Origin: MED-G105 sp039814575
Lineage (GTDB): Bacteria; Pseudomonadota; Alphaproteobacteria; Caulobacterales; Parvularculaceae
NCBI GenBank assembly: GCA_039814575.1
Contig: JBCCAY010000011.1
Location: 1-64,000, forward strand
DNA: 64,000 nt
Reading direction: 5' to 3'
This document shows positions 9,450 through 17,672 of the stretch, piece after piece. The translations under genes and the position numbers were made by a program. A model generated the notes under the pieces. It ran no database searches and was not told where the DNA came from. It worked only from the letters and a program-made list of their open reading frames with translations. Position 1 is the first letter of the stretch; the number at the start of each line of letters is the position of its first letter.

Positions 9450-10290
9450 ATGCCCAACAAGTCTTTACCGACGTTCGGCGATAAGCCGCATTTAAAGCCG
9501 TCTGACTTGCGCAGTGCGCGATGGTTTGCGCAGGATGATCTGCGCAGTTTCGGGCACCGGTCAAGAACGATGCAGATGGGGTACGCTCGTCAAGACTGGG
9601 CGGACGCTTGTCGAAACCCTTAAAGATGCGCCCAACTACAATGCTGATGTCATCCGGTCCCTTAGTAATCCGGTATATTCAGAAGGCTCGCTCGCTGTGC
9701 TGAAGGGAAATCTCGCCCCCAACGGTGCGGTCATGAAGCCGGCGGCGTGCGACCCTCGTTTTCACAAGCACAAAGGTCCCGCGCTTGTTTTCGATACGTA
9801 TCCGGAAATGAAAGCCGCTGTTGAAGACGAGAATTTAGACATTGGTCCTGATCATGTTCTCGTCCTGCGCAATGCCGGCCCGCAAGGCGGCCCCGGCATG
9901 CCGGAATGGGGGATGCTGCCTATTCCAAAGGCGCTTTTGAAACAAGGTCACCGCGATATGTTGCGCATTTCCGACGCGCGGATGAGCGGCACGAGCTATG
10001 GGGCGTGTGTGCTGCATGTATCGCCGGAGGCTTACATTGGCGGTCCGCTTTCTCTTTTGCGGACAGGCGATGTTATCGAATTGGATTTGCCGGCGCGGAC
10101 CTTGAACATGCTGGTTGATGCGCAGGAACTTGAGAAACGTCGCGAAGCCTGGAGTGCGCCGGAGCGCCGGTTTGAACGCGGCTATGGTTGGATGTATTCC
10201 CGCCATATCAAGCAGGCCGATGAGGGATGTGATTTTGATTTCTTAGCCACGGAATTTGGCGAGTCGTGCGGCGAACCGGATATTTTCTAA
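9450..10290 (+). pseudogene. Sugar-acid dehydratase (IlvD/Edd, L-arabinonate dehydratase-like) with internal deletion
   Basis: The gene survives as two ends. From the ATG at 9450 a 57-codon frame reads like the family N-terminus (LRSARWFAQDDLRSFGHRS, then MGYARQDW) and stops at TAA 9621-9623. In another frame the C-terminal part starts at about 9590 (GRTLVETLKDAPNYNADVI) and runs to 10290, with the ARMSGTSYG motif, whose serine is thought to be catalytic in this family, and the typical end RGYGWMYSRHIKQADEGCDF. About 300 residues between these blocks are missing, including the iron-sulfur cysteines and metal ligands, and the junction is out of frame. Intact relatives have about 570-600 residues. 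Translation from 9514 would give an artificial N-terminus. The gene must be dead. It is less likely to be true ilvD, since the C-terminus resembles sugar-acid dehydratases. Confidence 0.85.
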
Positions 10291-10404
10291 TTGGGCACTA
10301 ATTGTAGGTCGAATACGCACCGCACGAGGCATTAAACGCCGCTACTAAGTCCATGTCGGTCGTCGCGCGCATGGCGATCGGCTCTGATATTCGGCGTTCG
10401 CGGT

Positions 10405-10977
10405 TTAGAAGCTTGGCGGCGTGCATGCCGTAATGAGTTCACAGGCCACCGGGCCGTCGTTTTTAAACGTATGTGGAATTTCACTATTGAAATAATATGC
10501 TTCGCCGGACCGTAAAACGCGGGTGCGCCCTGCGACGGTCACTGTCAATTCTCCACGGATAATAAAGCCGCACTCTTCGCCCTCATGGGCGAGGGCGTGG
10601 CGGCCGGTGTCGCCGCCTGGCTCATAGCGCTCCCACATAAATTGGATCGCTTTGTTCATGAGATTGCCGCCGACTTGCCGATACGAGACATTTCCTTCAG
10701 AAAGCTCTGTTAGTTCACTAGCGGAAAAAAAGATCTTCTCATCAGCCGTTGTTGCGTCGTCATCGAAAAAGGCCGAAAGGCTCATCGGCAAGCCGCTCAA
10801 AACCTTGCGTAGCGTTCCGACAGTTGGATTAAGGCGTCCCATTTCTATTTGCGAGATAGTGGCGTTGGCGACGCCCGACGCTTTCGCCAATTGGCGTTGG
10901 GACATGCCGTAAGACTTGCGGATGCGCGCAAGGCGTTGTCCGACGTCGTCGTCCGCTGTTGGTTTCTCCGTCGCCAT
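10405..10977 (-). CDS. XRE-cupin transcriptional regulator (PuuR type)
   Basis: A 190-residue regulator with an N-terminal helix-turn-helix of the XRE type at about residues 12-66 (LARIRKSYGMSQRQLAKAS, then GVANATISQIEMG) and a C-terminal cupin barrel at about 110-187 (HEGEECGFIIRGELTVTVAG, then PHTFKND). This architecture is typical of repressors of polyamine, amino-acid and related catabolic genes, where the cupin senses the ligand. It is transcribed away from the symporter-peptidase pair at 11409-14128, and the 431-base gap holds a cluster of GACGATGAA repeats that could be its operator. It is probably a local regulator of that pair and possibly of the cluster to its left. Ligand unknown. 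Confidence 0.88.
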   Translation of the reverse strand: MATEKPTADDDVGQRLARIRKSYGMSQRQLAKASGVANATISQIEMGRLNPTVGTLRKVLSGLPMSLSAFFDDDATTADEKIFFSASELTELSEGNVSYRQVGGNLMNKAIQFMWERYEPGGDTGRHALAHEGEECGFIIRGELTVTVAGRTRVLRSGEAYYFNSEIPHTFKNDGPVACELITACTPPSF

Positions 10978-11408
10978 GCGTCAATCAAATGCCTGTTTTG
11001 TATCCTACACACTCTAAGGCGAATTCTCTACGACGAGCAAGGGATTTACCGCCGCTATAAACGGGTTGCTAAACGCTGCGGCCTCCCCATAAGTTTTGCT
11101 GTGAGGAACGGGGAGCGCCGCGCTCGCGTGCGCTTTCATCGTCTAATCGACGATGAAGTTGATTGACGATGAAATTGATTATTGAGGCGCTGGTGCGGGG
11201 CTTGCCCTGGCGCAGGGGCCGCTAAGCGGCGTCATTGGCGCTCTGCGATGGATACTCGATGCGTTTCCCAAAACTCGTTAGCGATCCGCCCCGTGTTCGG
11301 TGTGTGTCATTGTTGTTCGTATGAGCGAACCTTCGGCGAAGCGTTGAGCTTCCGGAGCGTATCCATACTGGACGCCAAAATTCCGTATAAGGCATAGTAA
11401 GAAGCAGT
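10978..11408. promoter_or_regulatory. Divergent intergenic region of regulator and symporter
   Basis: This 431-base gap separates two divergently transcribed genes and should hold both promoters. The only clear structure is the repeat cluster at 11135-11180. Short open frames here show no protein-like features. Confidence 0.4.
11135..11180. promoter_or_regulatory. Operator-like cluster: three GACGATGAA sites
   Basis: TTCATCGTC (11135-11143) and GACGATGAA (11149-11157) form a perfect 9-base inverted repeat with a five-base centre (TAATC). A second direct copy follows at 11165-11173, within a 16-base tandem repeat (11149-11164 and 11165-11180, one mismatch, GACGATGAAGTTGATT and GACGATGAAATTGATT). 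The layout of one palindrome plus one extra half-site is typical of a repressor or activator site. The XRE-cupin regulator is the obvious candidate to bind it. Confidence 0.5.
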
Positions 11409-12848
11409 ATGTCCGCCGAACCCGTTATCATCGCCATTGTCGTCGTCGGATACCTCGCTTTGATGGTGCTCATTGGTCTTGCAGCCCGCCCGCGCGAAGC
11501 CTCCAAAAAAGAATACTATATCGCCGGCCGTCGCCTGCCTTATTGGGTGGTCGCGTTTTCAATGAACGCCACAGGCGAAAGCGCCTGGCTGTTGCTCGGA
11601 TTGTCGGGGCTCGCCTACGCCGTCGGCGTTAGCGCATTTTGGGTCGTTATTGGCGAGACATTAGGAATTTGGCTGAGCTGGGGGCTTGTGGCACGGCGCT
11701 TGAATCAAGCGGCGGCGCAAACCGACGCTGTGACGGTGCCCGACGTGCTGTCGGCGAAACTTGGCGACCCTTTGCGTCTTTTGCGCATTTGCGGCTCGCT
11801 GATCATTCTCATCATGGTGCTCGTCTATGTCGCAGCGCAGATGCTCGCCACAGGCAAAGCGTTTGAGAGTTTTCTCGGCTGGCCGTATCTCACCGGCGTT
11901 CTTGTCGGCGGCGCTGTCACCATTCTTTACACGAGCGTCGGCGGCTTTCGCGGCGTCGCCTATACGGATACGGCGCAAGCCTTTTTGATGTTGTTCGCCG
12001 TTCTCGCCGTGCCGATCGCCGGGCTGATGGCGCTTGGCGGCCTAGGGCCATTATTTGACGCGCTTGCTTCGACTAGCACGTCGCATCTCGCAGTTTTCGA
12101 AAGCCCGGTTTTGTCGACTCCCGCCATTATCGCTCTGGCGAGTTCTTTGGCCGTTGGATTGCCTTTTCTCGGCGTTCCCCAACTCCTTGTGCGTTATATC
12201 GCTGTTTCTGATGAAACCGAGATTAAGCGTGCGCGGACCATGTCCGTGGTCGTAATATTTTTGTTGGGGTTTGGAGCGGTGTCGACGGGGCTTGTGGGAC
12301 GAGCATTAACGCCCGGCCTTGAAGACCCCGAAACAATCATGCCGGTCTTGAGCAAAGACCTCTTTCCGCCATTGATCACCGGACTGCTCGTCGCCGCGGT
12401 GCTATCGGCGGTGATGTCGACGGTCAGTTCATTGATGAATCTGGCGTCATCGGCGATTGTCGGCGACTTGTACCATCAGTGTTTTCGCCCGGACATCGAC
12501 GTTAAAACCCTAGGCCGTCTTGGCGTTTGGGTGACGGCGTTTGTCGGCGTCGCCGGCGTGCTTGTCGCGCTTAATCAAGACGGACTGATTTTTAATTTTG
12601 TGTTGTTCGCTTGGGCTGGCCTTGGCGCTGCGTTTGGGCCCATGATGTTGTGCGTGCTCTGGTGGCCGCGCACCACGTGGCAGGGCGCGCTGGCGGGAAT
12701 GATTGTCGGTTTTGGCGCGACGGTGATCTGGATCACGACGTACAAAGCCGCGTTCTACGATCTTTATGAAATGATACCAGGATTTATCGCCGGGCTTTTG
12801 GCGACGGTGCTCGTCAGCCTTGCAACGCCCCCACGGGACGCCAGCTAA
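11409..12848 (+). CDS. Sodium:solute symporter family protein (SSS)
   Basis: A 479-residue inner-membrane protein with about 13 hydrophobic segments, in the sodium:solute symporter family (PutP/PanF relatives). The N-terminal region reads AEPVIIAIVVVGYLALMVLI, then KEYYIAGRRLPYWVVAFSMN and TGESAWLLLGLSG, where the GRxLP and following SxxATGES-like stretch are family hallmarks of the first sodium-site helices. VSSLMNLASSAIVGDLYH matches the conserved TM8-9 area with serines expected near the sodium ion. It lies 26 bases upstream of an exported peptidase in the same direction, so it probably imports the peptidase's products or a related amino acid. Substrate not predictable by eye. Confidence 0.88.
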   Translation: MSAEPVIIAIVVVGYLALMVLIGLAARPREASKKEYYIAGRRLPYWVVAFSMNATGESAWLLLGLSGLAYAVGVSAFWVVIGETLGIWLSWGLVARRLNQAAAQTDAVTVPDVLSAKLGDPLRLLRICGSLIILIMVLVYVAAQMLATGKAFESFLGWPYLTGVLVGGAVTILYTSVGGFRGVAYTDTAQAFLMLFAVLAVPIAGLMALGGLGPLFDALASTSTSHLAVFESPVLSTPAIIALASSLAVGLPFLGVPQLLVRYIAVSDETEIKRARTMSVVVIFLLGFGAVSTGLVGRALTPGLEDPETIMPVLSKDLFPPLITGLLVAAVLSAVMSTVSSLMNLASSAIVGDLYHQCFRPDIDVKTLGRLGVWVTAFVGVAGVLVALNQDGLIFNFVLFAWAGLGAAFGPMMLCVLWWPRTTWQGALAGMIVGFGATVIWITTYKAAFYDLYEMIPGFIAGLLATVLVSLATPPRDAS

Positions 12849-12874
12849 CCACTTGAAAGGGAGAGGCTCTTTAA

Positions 12875-14128
12875 ATGCTGAACACCATACGTAGAAAAAC
12901 GAAGCTTCGTAGCTCAATTATTGCTCTCTCATTGTCGGTTTCGGCGGCTTTCGGGGCGGCGCAGGCTGAAGACGGCGTCCGGGCGCGTGATCTCGGTGTT
13001 CCGTTTAAGGGGGAAACGGGCCCGTTAAACGCCATCACCGATGTCGCTGGTGTTGAAGTCGGTCATTCGACGATTATTCGCGGTTCTGGAAAAATGGTGC
13101 GCGGTAAAGGCCCTGTGCGCACCGGGGTTACCGCTGTGCATCCGCGTGGAAAGGATTCCACCAGCCCGGTCTTCGGCGCTTGGTTCACGCTCAACGCGTC
13201 CGGTGAAATGACCGGCACGACGTGGCTAGAAGAGCGCGGGCTTATCGACGGCCCGATTATGATCACCAATACGCACAGCGTCGGCGTCGTTCGTGATGCG
13301 GCCGTGGAATGGATGGTCGATCAGGGATGGCCGGCGATGTGGCATGCGCCGGTGGTGGCGGAAACCTATGATGGCGCGTTGAATGACATTAATGGTTTCC
13401 ACGTTAAGAAAAAGCACGCCATGGAGGCGCTGAAAACGGCGAGATCAGGCCCTGTTGAAGAAGGTGTCGTCGGCGGCGGCACGGGCATGACTTGCAATCA
13501 GTTCAAGGGCGGCATCGGTACATCGTCGCGGCGTGTCGACGTTGATGGTGAGGTTTATACTGTCGGCGTTCTGGTCCAATGCAATTATGGTCAGCGCCAC
13601 CATCTAAAACAGATCGCCAGCGTGTCGGTTGAAGCGCTAAACGAGGTCCCAAAACCCTGCTTCCTAGACCCCAGCCTAAAAAAATATTCTCCTGTGTACT
13701 GGAAAGATGGCTGTGAAGATGCAGCTTCGGCGCGACAGGAAGAAAAAGAGCTAGATGGTTCGATCATTATTATCGTCGCCACCGACGCGCATCTCTTACC
13801 CAATCAATTGAAGCGACTGGTGAAACGCGCCTCGTTGGGAATGGGCTGGCTTGGCGCCGTGAGCAGCGATGGCTCCGGCGATATCTTCGTTGCTTTCTCG
13901 ACAGCGCATAACGACAAGTTGAGCGAAGAGGAAACGTCGAGCGACCTTACGATGTATCCCAACAATCGGTTAACGCCGCTTTTTGAGGCGACGGCGCAGG
14001 CGACGGAAGAAGCGATTGTCAATGCGATGGTTGCAGCAGAAACGACGACGGGCGCGAACACCTACACGGTCTATGAACTGCCGGAAGACAAATTGCGCGA
14101 GATTATGTCTGCCCACACCGCTAAGTAA
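12875..14128 (+). CDS. Exported P1-family aminopeptidase (DmpA/BapA type)
   Basis: A 417-residue Ntn-type peptidase of MEROPS family S58 (P1), which includes D-/L-aminopeptidase DmpA and beta-peptidyl aminopeptidase BapA. A Sec signal peptide ends at about residue 31 (SAAFGAAQA), so it acts in the periplasm. These enzymes self-cleave before a serine that becomes the nucleophile; here that is Ser296 in ELDGSIIIIVATDAHLLPNQ. The GGGTGMTCNQFKGGIGTSSR block at 200-219 is the conserved core. A strong ribosome-binding site (AAGGGAGAGG) precedes the ATG. It is probably cotranscribed with the symporter 26 bases upstream. BapA relatives release beta-amino acids from peptides, which links to the beta-aminotransferase-like gene at 2980-4344; the link is an inference, and an ordinary L-aminopeptidase role is possible. 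Confidence 0.87.
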   Translation: MLNTIRRKTKLRSSIIALSLSVSAAFGAAQAEDGVRARDLGVPFKGETGPLNAITDVAGVEVGHSTIIRGSGKMVRGKGPVRTGVTAVHPRGKDSTSPVFGAWFTLNASGEMTGTTWLEERGLIDGPIMITNTHSVGVVRDAAVEWMVDQGWPAMWHAPVVAETYDGALNDINGFHVKKKHAMEALKTARSGPVEEGVVGGGTGMTCNQFKGGIGTSSRRVDVDGEVYTVGVLVQCNYGQRHHLKQIASVSVEALNEVPKPCFLDPSLKKYSPVYWKDGCEDAASARQEEKELDGSIIIIVATDAHLLPNQLKRLVKRASLGMGWLGAVSSDGSGDIFVAFSTAHNDKLSEEETSSDLTMYPNNRLTPLFEATAQATEEAIVNAMVAAETTTGANTYTVYELPEDKLREIMSAHTAK

Positions 14129-14477
14129 GTAGGGCAAGCGAAACTCTTATCGTTGAGAGAGGTAAAGGGTTTTTCGGACGCGGTCGCTTCAGCCTTGTCA
14201 GCTCAAGCGGCCGTCGTCTCGCGATAGAGACGAACCTTCTACCGTCAAAATCCGGCGACCTTTGATGTCGCCCTAGCGCTACCGTCTGCGCGAAGCGCTA
14301 AAGCCAAAAAACTACCACTACACCGATGAATGAAGACGCCGCCGGTCTTGGGGGAAACCGGCGGCGGTACTCACTATCGTGGGGTATGGTGGGGTGTCTT
14401 CGTGGGAGAAGACAACGTTAGAATGGCGCAACAATTCCTAATAAATGGTTAACGCGCGGCCCCGCTTTTTATCCTTG
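14129..14477. terminator. Convergent intergenic region with strong hairpin
   Basis: The gap lies between convergent genes (peptidase and efflux pump). GCCGCCGGT (14338-14346) pairs perfectly with ACCGGCGGC (14357-14365) around a ten-base loop. No T-run follows on either strand, so intrinsic termination is uncertain; it may act as a bidirectional or Rho-assisted stop. No gene is visible in the rest. Confidence 0.4.
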
Positions 14478-17400
14478 TTATTCCGCCGGGCGCGGCGTTG
14501 CGTCGCCGCCAGGGCCGCTATGTCCGCCACTTGTGCTCGGCTGCATGAAGCCATGCTCGGCTGAAGCGCCGGCGCCGATCGCGGGCTGTTTCTCACCGCT
14601 CCATGCCCAGCGATAGAACCGCGCGACATCAGCCCCGACGGCGTACATTGCTGGAACAAAGATCAGAGTGACGAAGGTTGCGAAGAAGACGCCGAAGGCG
14701 AGCGCCACGATTGTTGGGCGTAAGAACGCCGCGTCCGTGGATTGCTCGAACATAATCGGCAAAAGGCCGATAAAGGTCGTGAAAGACGTCAGTATAATCG
14801 GACGGAAGCGTCCGACGCCGGCTTTCACGAGCGCCTCGAACGCGCCGGCGCCATTGGCGCGCAGGCGATTGACGTAATCGATCAAGACGAGATTGTCGTT
14901 GACGACGACGCCCGCCGCGGCGCCGACGCCGAAGAAGGAGAACAGCGCGAAGTTAAGGCCGAAAATGGCGTGCCCGAACGCGGCGCCCATATAGCCGAAG
15001 GGGATCGCCGTCATGATCAAGGCCGGCTGCCAATAGGAGCTGAAGGCGATCGCTAAGAGCATGTACATGATGAAGAGCGCCACGGCGTAAAGCGCCATGA
15101 ATTCTCCCATGAACTCCGATTGCTGTTCGCTTTCGCCCCGTTTGGCGAGGCTCGCCTCGGGATGGTTCGCGGCGAACTGTGGAACGAACTCTTCTTGATA
15201 AGCCTTTGTAACAGCCGCGCGGTCTGCGCTTTCTGTCAGTTCTGCGGTGACTTGCGCTGAGCGTTGTCGGTCGCGGCGGTCAATGCGTTTATAGCTTGGG
15301 GCGAAACGCGCATCCGCGATCGCGGTGAACGGCACTTCGCGGCCATCAGTGGTCCGTATGCGCATGGTTTCAATCGTCTCGAGAGATTCGCGCGCTTCTT
15401 TGGGGTAACGCACCATAACGCGTACATCTTGTCCGTCGCGCGGGAGGCGCTGCACTTCCTCGCCGAAAAACGCCTGGCGCACCTGCCGCGAAACCTCGCC
15501 GAGCGTCAGCCCGAAACGTTCAGCGCCCGGCTTTAAGAAGATCTGTAGCTCCGGCGCCGCCGCTTGCAGGCTAGAGCGCACATTATAAACGCCCGGAAGA
15601 CTACGCAGGAACGTTCGAAGGTCTTCCGTCGCCAGACGCAAATCCTCCAAACTGTCGCCTTCGACGCCATAGGACAGATCAGGGCCGCCTTCATTCTGGG
15701 TGTAACTAAAGTTGAGAGACTCCGCGTCGGGGATCGGGCCGATCTCTTTTTCGAACATCGCGGCGATTTCTTCGGTCGATTCCTTGCGGTTCACCGCTTC
15801 GGTGACGGTGACGTAGGAAATCACGAGCCCGTTATCGCGAATGCTGACGAAGATCGATTTAATGTAGTCCTCGCCGTCGCGCGCCTTACCCATTTTCGTT
15901 TTAAGACGGTACGCGGCCGCTTCGACGTTCTCGAATATTTGCTCCGACCGGTTAAACGCCGACCCTTCGGGTAATTGCACGCGTGCGGAGATAAACGTGC
16001 CTTGGATGTCCGGCATGAATTTGAAGGGTATCCAGCCCTGAACCACGAGTGCGATCGAAAGGGCGAGGGCGACGAAAAATCCAGACACCGTGAAATAGCG
16101 GTGCTTGAGCGCTGTACGGATGACCGGTTCGTAATACCGCTTACCGATTGCAACGATGCCTTCCGAAAAGCGCCGTTGGAACTGATAAAAACGGCTCTCT
16201 TTGTTTTGCGGCCCCATATGGGCGAGGTGCGCCGGCAAAATGAAGAAGGCTTCGACAAGGGAGAAGGTGAGAGCGTAGATGATCGTTAGGCTGATTTGGC
16301 GCGTGAATTGAGCCGCGCCGCCGCCGATGAACAGCCATGGCGAAAAGGCGATCATCGTTGTGAGAACGGCGAAGAACACAGGCTTCAAAACGAGCTGCGC
16401 GCCGAGCACCGACGCTTCAACGCCTTGGCCGCCTTCTTCAACCTGATTGTGGATGCTTTCCCCGACAATGATGGCGTCATCAACGACGACGCCGATCACC
16501 AGCAAAAACCCGAAAATCGACAAGAAGTTAAGCGTGACCCCGGTCGCCGGCATCAGGATGAACGCGCCGAAAAACGAAACGGCGATGCCGACGGCGACCC
16601 AGATGGCGACAGTCGGACGCAAGAAGAGCATGAGAATGACGAGGACGAGCAATAGGCCGAGCACCGCGTTCGACGCCACAAGGTTCAATTGGCCGTTGAA
16701 AGGTTCCGCGGCGTCGAACCACACGCGTAAAACGGCTTTGCCTTCGAGTTCTTTGGATTTCTCTTCAACATATTCGTTGATCACGCGCGACAATTCAGTG
16801 ACGTTCGATTGCTCCGGCGCGTTAACGCCGATGGCGATTGACGGTTGCCGATTGGTTCGGCGGATCGAGCGTCGATCTTCCAGGCCGTCGATGACCGTCG
16901 CCACATCGCTCACCCGAATGAGCGATCCGTCCGCGTTCTGGCGGATGACGATCCGTTCAAAATCTTGCTCAGTGTTGGCGAGCGCCCGCGCGGCGATCTG
17001 TAAGTCGCCCGTCTCTGTGCGCACTTGTCCGCCGGCGAGGTTGAGCGAGCCGCCGCGAATGGCGATCGCCACGTCGTCGAAGGTTAAATTATAACGTCGA
17101 AGGGCCTCTTCTGAGACCTCAATCGAGACTTCTTCGCTCAGTTCGCCCCAGACTTCTGCGAGCGGCGAACCGCCAGGCAAGCGGGCGAGCTCGTTGCGGA
17201 TTTCTCTGGCGAGCGCGTTCAGTTCTTTCGGCGGCATACTGCCGTAAAGCGACATGAAAACGCCGGGATCGCTCTCACGCATTTCGCTAATGATGATCTC
17301 TTGCAGATCCGTCGGCAAGGTCGGAATGGCGTCAACGCGGTTTTTGATCTCGTTGAGGAAGCGGGTCTTGTCGACGCCGTCTTCGCCTTCGATCGTGATT

Positions 17401-17672
17401 TCAGCGCCGCCTTCTTCCGCAGAGGAATCGATGTGTTTGACGCCGTCGACGCTGGCGAGGGCCTCTTCGACCCGCAGCACAACTTGTTCTTCCACCTCTT
17501 TCGGCGACGCGCCGGGCCAGCCGATGCTGATATAAGCGCCGGGGAAGGTCGCGGACGGATTAAGTTCGCGCTCTAACTGTTTAAAGGCGAGTGCGCCGGT
17601 GACGATGCAGGCGATCATTAGAAGATTGGCGGCGACGGAATTGCGCGCCCACCAGCCGATCAATCCGCTCAC
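14478..17672 (-). CDS. RND efflux pump permease (AcrB/HAE-1 superfamily)
   Basis: A 1064-residue inner-membrane proton antiporter, the pump of a tripartite efflux system. It shows the duplicated RND layout: a first helix (SVAANLLMIACIVTGALAFK), a periplasmic porter domain to about 330, then a block of helices containing the proton-relay pair Asp398-Asp399 (VIGVVVDDAIIV), and a repeat of the same pattern in the second half (GAAAGVVVNDNLVLIDYVNR). Length is normal for the family. The start overlaps the adaptor's last codons by four bases (17669-17672), so translation is coupled. It belongs to the AcrB-like drug/lipophile group rather than the metal group (CusA), because the periplasmic metal methionines are not evident, though I cannot exclude other substrates. 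Confidence 0.95.
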   Translation of the reverse strand: MSGLIGWWARNSVAANLLMIACIVTGALAFKQLERELNPSATFPGAYISIGWPGASPKEVEEQVVLRVEEALASVDGVKHIDSSAEEGGAEITIEGEDGVDKTRFLNEIKNRVDAIPTLPTDLQEIIISEMRESDPGVFMSLYGSMPPKELNALAREIRNELARLPGGSPLAEVWGELSEEVSIEVSEEALRRYNLTFDDVAIAIRGGSLNLAGGQVRTETGDLQIAARALANTEQDFERIVIRQNADGSLIRVSDVATVIDGLEDRRSIRRTNRQPSIAIGVNAPEQSNVTELSRVINEYVEEKSKELEGKAVLRVWFDAAEPFNGQLNLVASNAVLGLLLVLVILMLFLRPTVAIWVAVGIAVSFFGAFILMPATGVTLNFLSIFGFLLVIGVVVDDAIIVGESIHNQVEEGGQGVEASVLGAQLVLKPVFFAVLTTMIAFSPWLFIGGGAAQFTRQISLTIIYALTFSLVEAFFILPAHLAHMGPQNKESRFYQFQRRFSEGIVAIGKRYYEPVIRTALKHRYFTVSGFFVALALSIALVVQGWIPFKFMPDIQGTFISARVQLPEGSAFNRSEQIFENVEAAAYRLKTKMGKARDGEDYIKSIFVSIRDNGLVISYVTVTEAVNRKESTEEIAAMFEKEIGPIPDAESLNFSYTQNEGGPDLSYGVEGDSLEDLRLATEDLRTFLRSLPGVYNVRSSLQAAAPELQIFLKPGAERFGLTLGEVSRQVRQAFFGEEVQRLPRDGQDVRVMVRYPKEARESLETIETMRIRTTDGREVPFTAIADARFAPSYKRIDRRDRQRSAQVTAELTESADRAAVTKAYQEEFVPQFAANHPEASLAKRGESEQQSEFMGEFMALYAVALFIMYMLLAIAFSSYWQPALIMTAIPFGYMGAAFGHAIFGLNFALFSFFGVGAAAGVVVNDNLVLIDYVNRLRANGAGAFEALVKAGVGRFRPIILTSFTTFIGLLPIMFEQSTDAAFLRPTIVALAFGVFFATFVTLIFVPAMYAVGADVARFYRWAWSGEKQPAIGAGASAEHGFMQPSTSGGHSGPGGDATPRPAE

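Noticed and set aside
16296..17094. Plus-strand open frames within the RND permease
   Set aside because: They are antisense to a strongly conserved pump gene and show only codon-bias composition, without start signals or domains.
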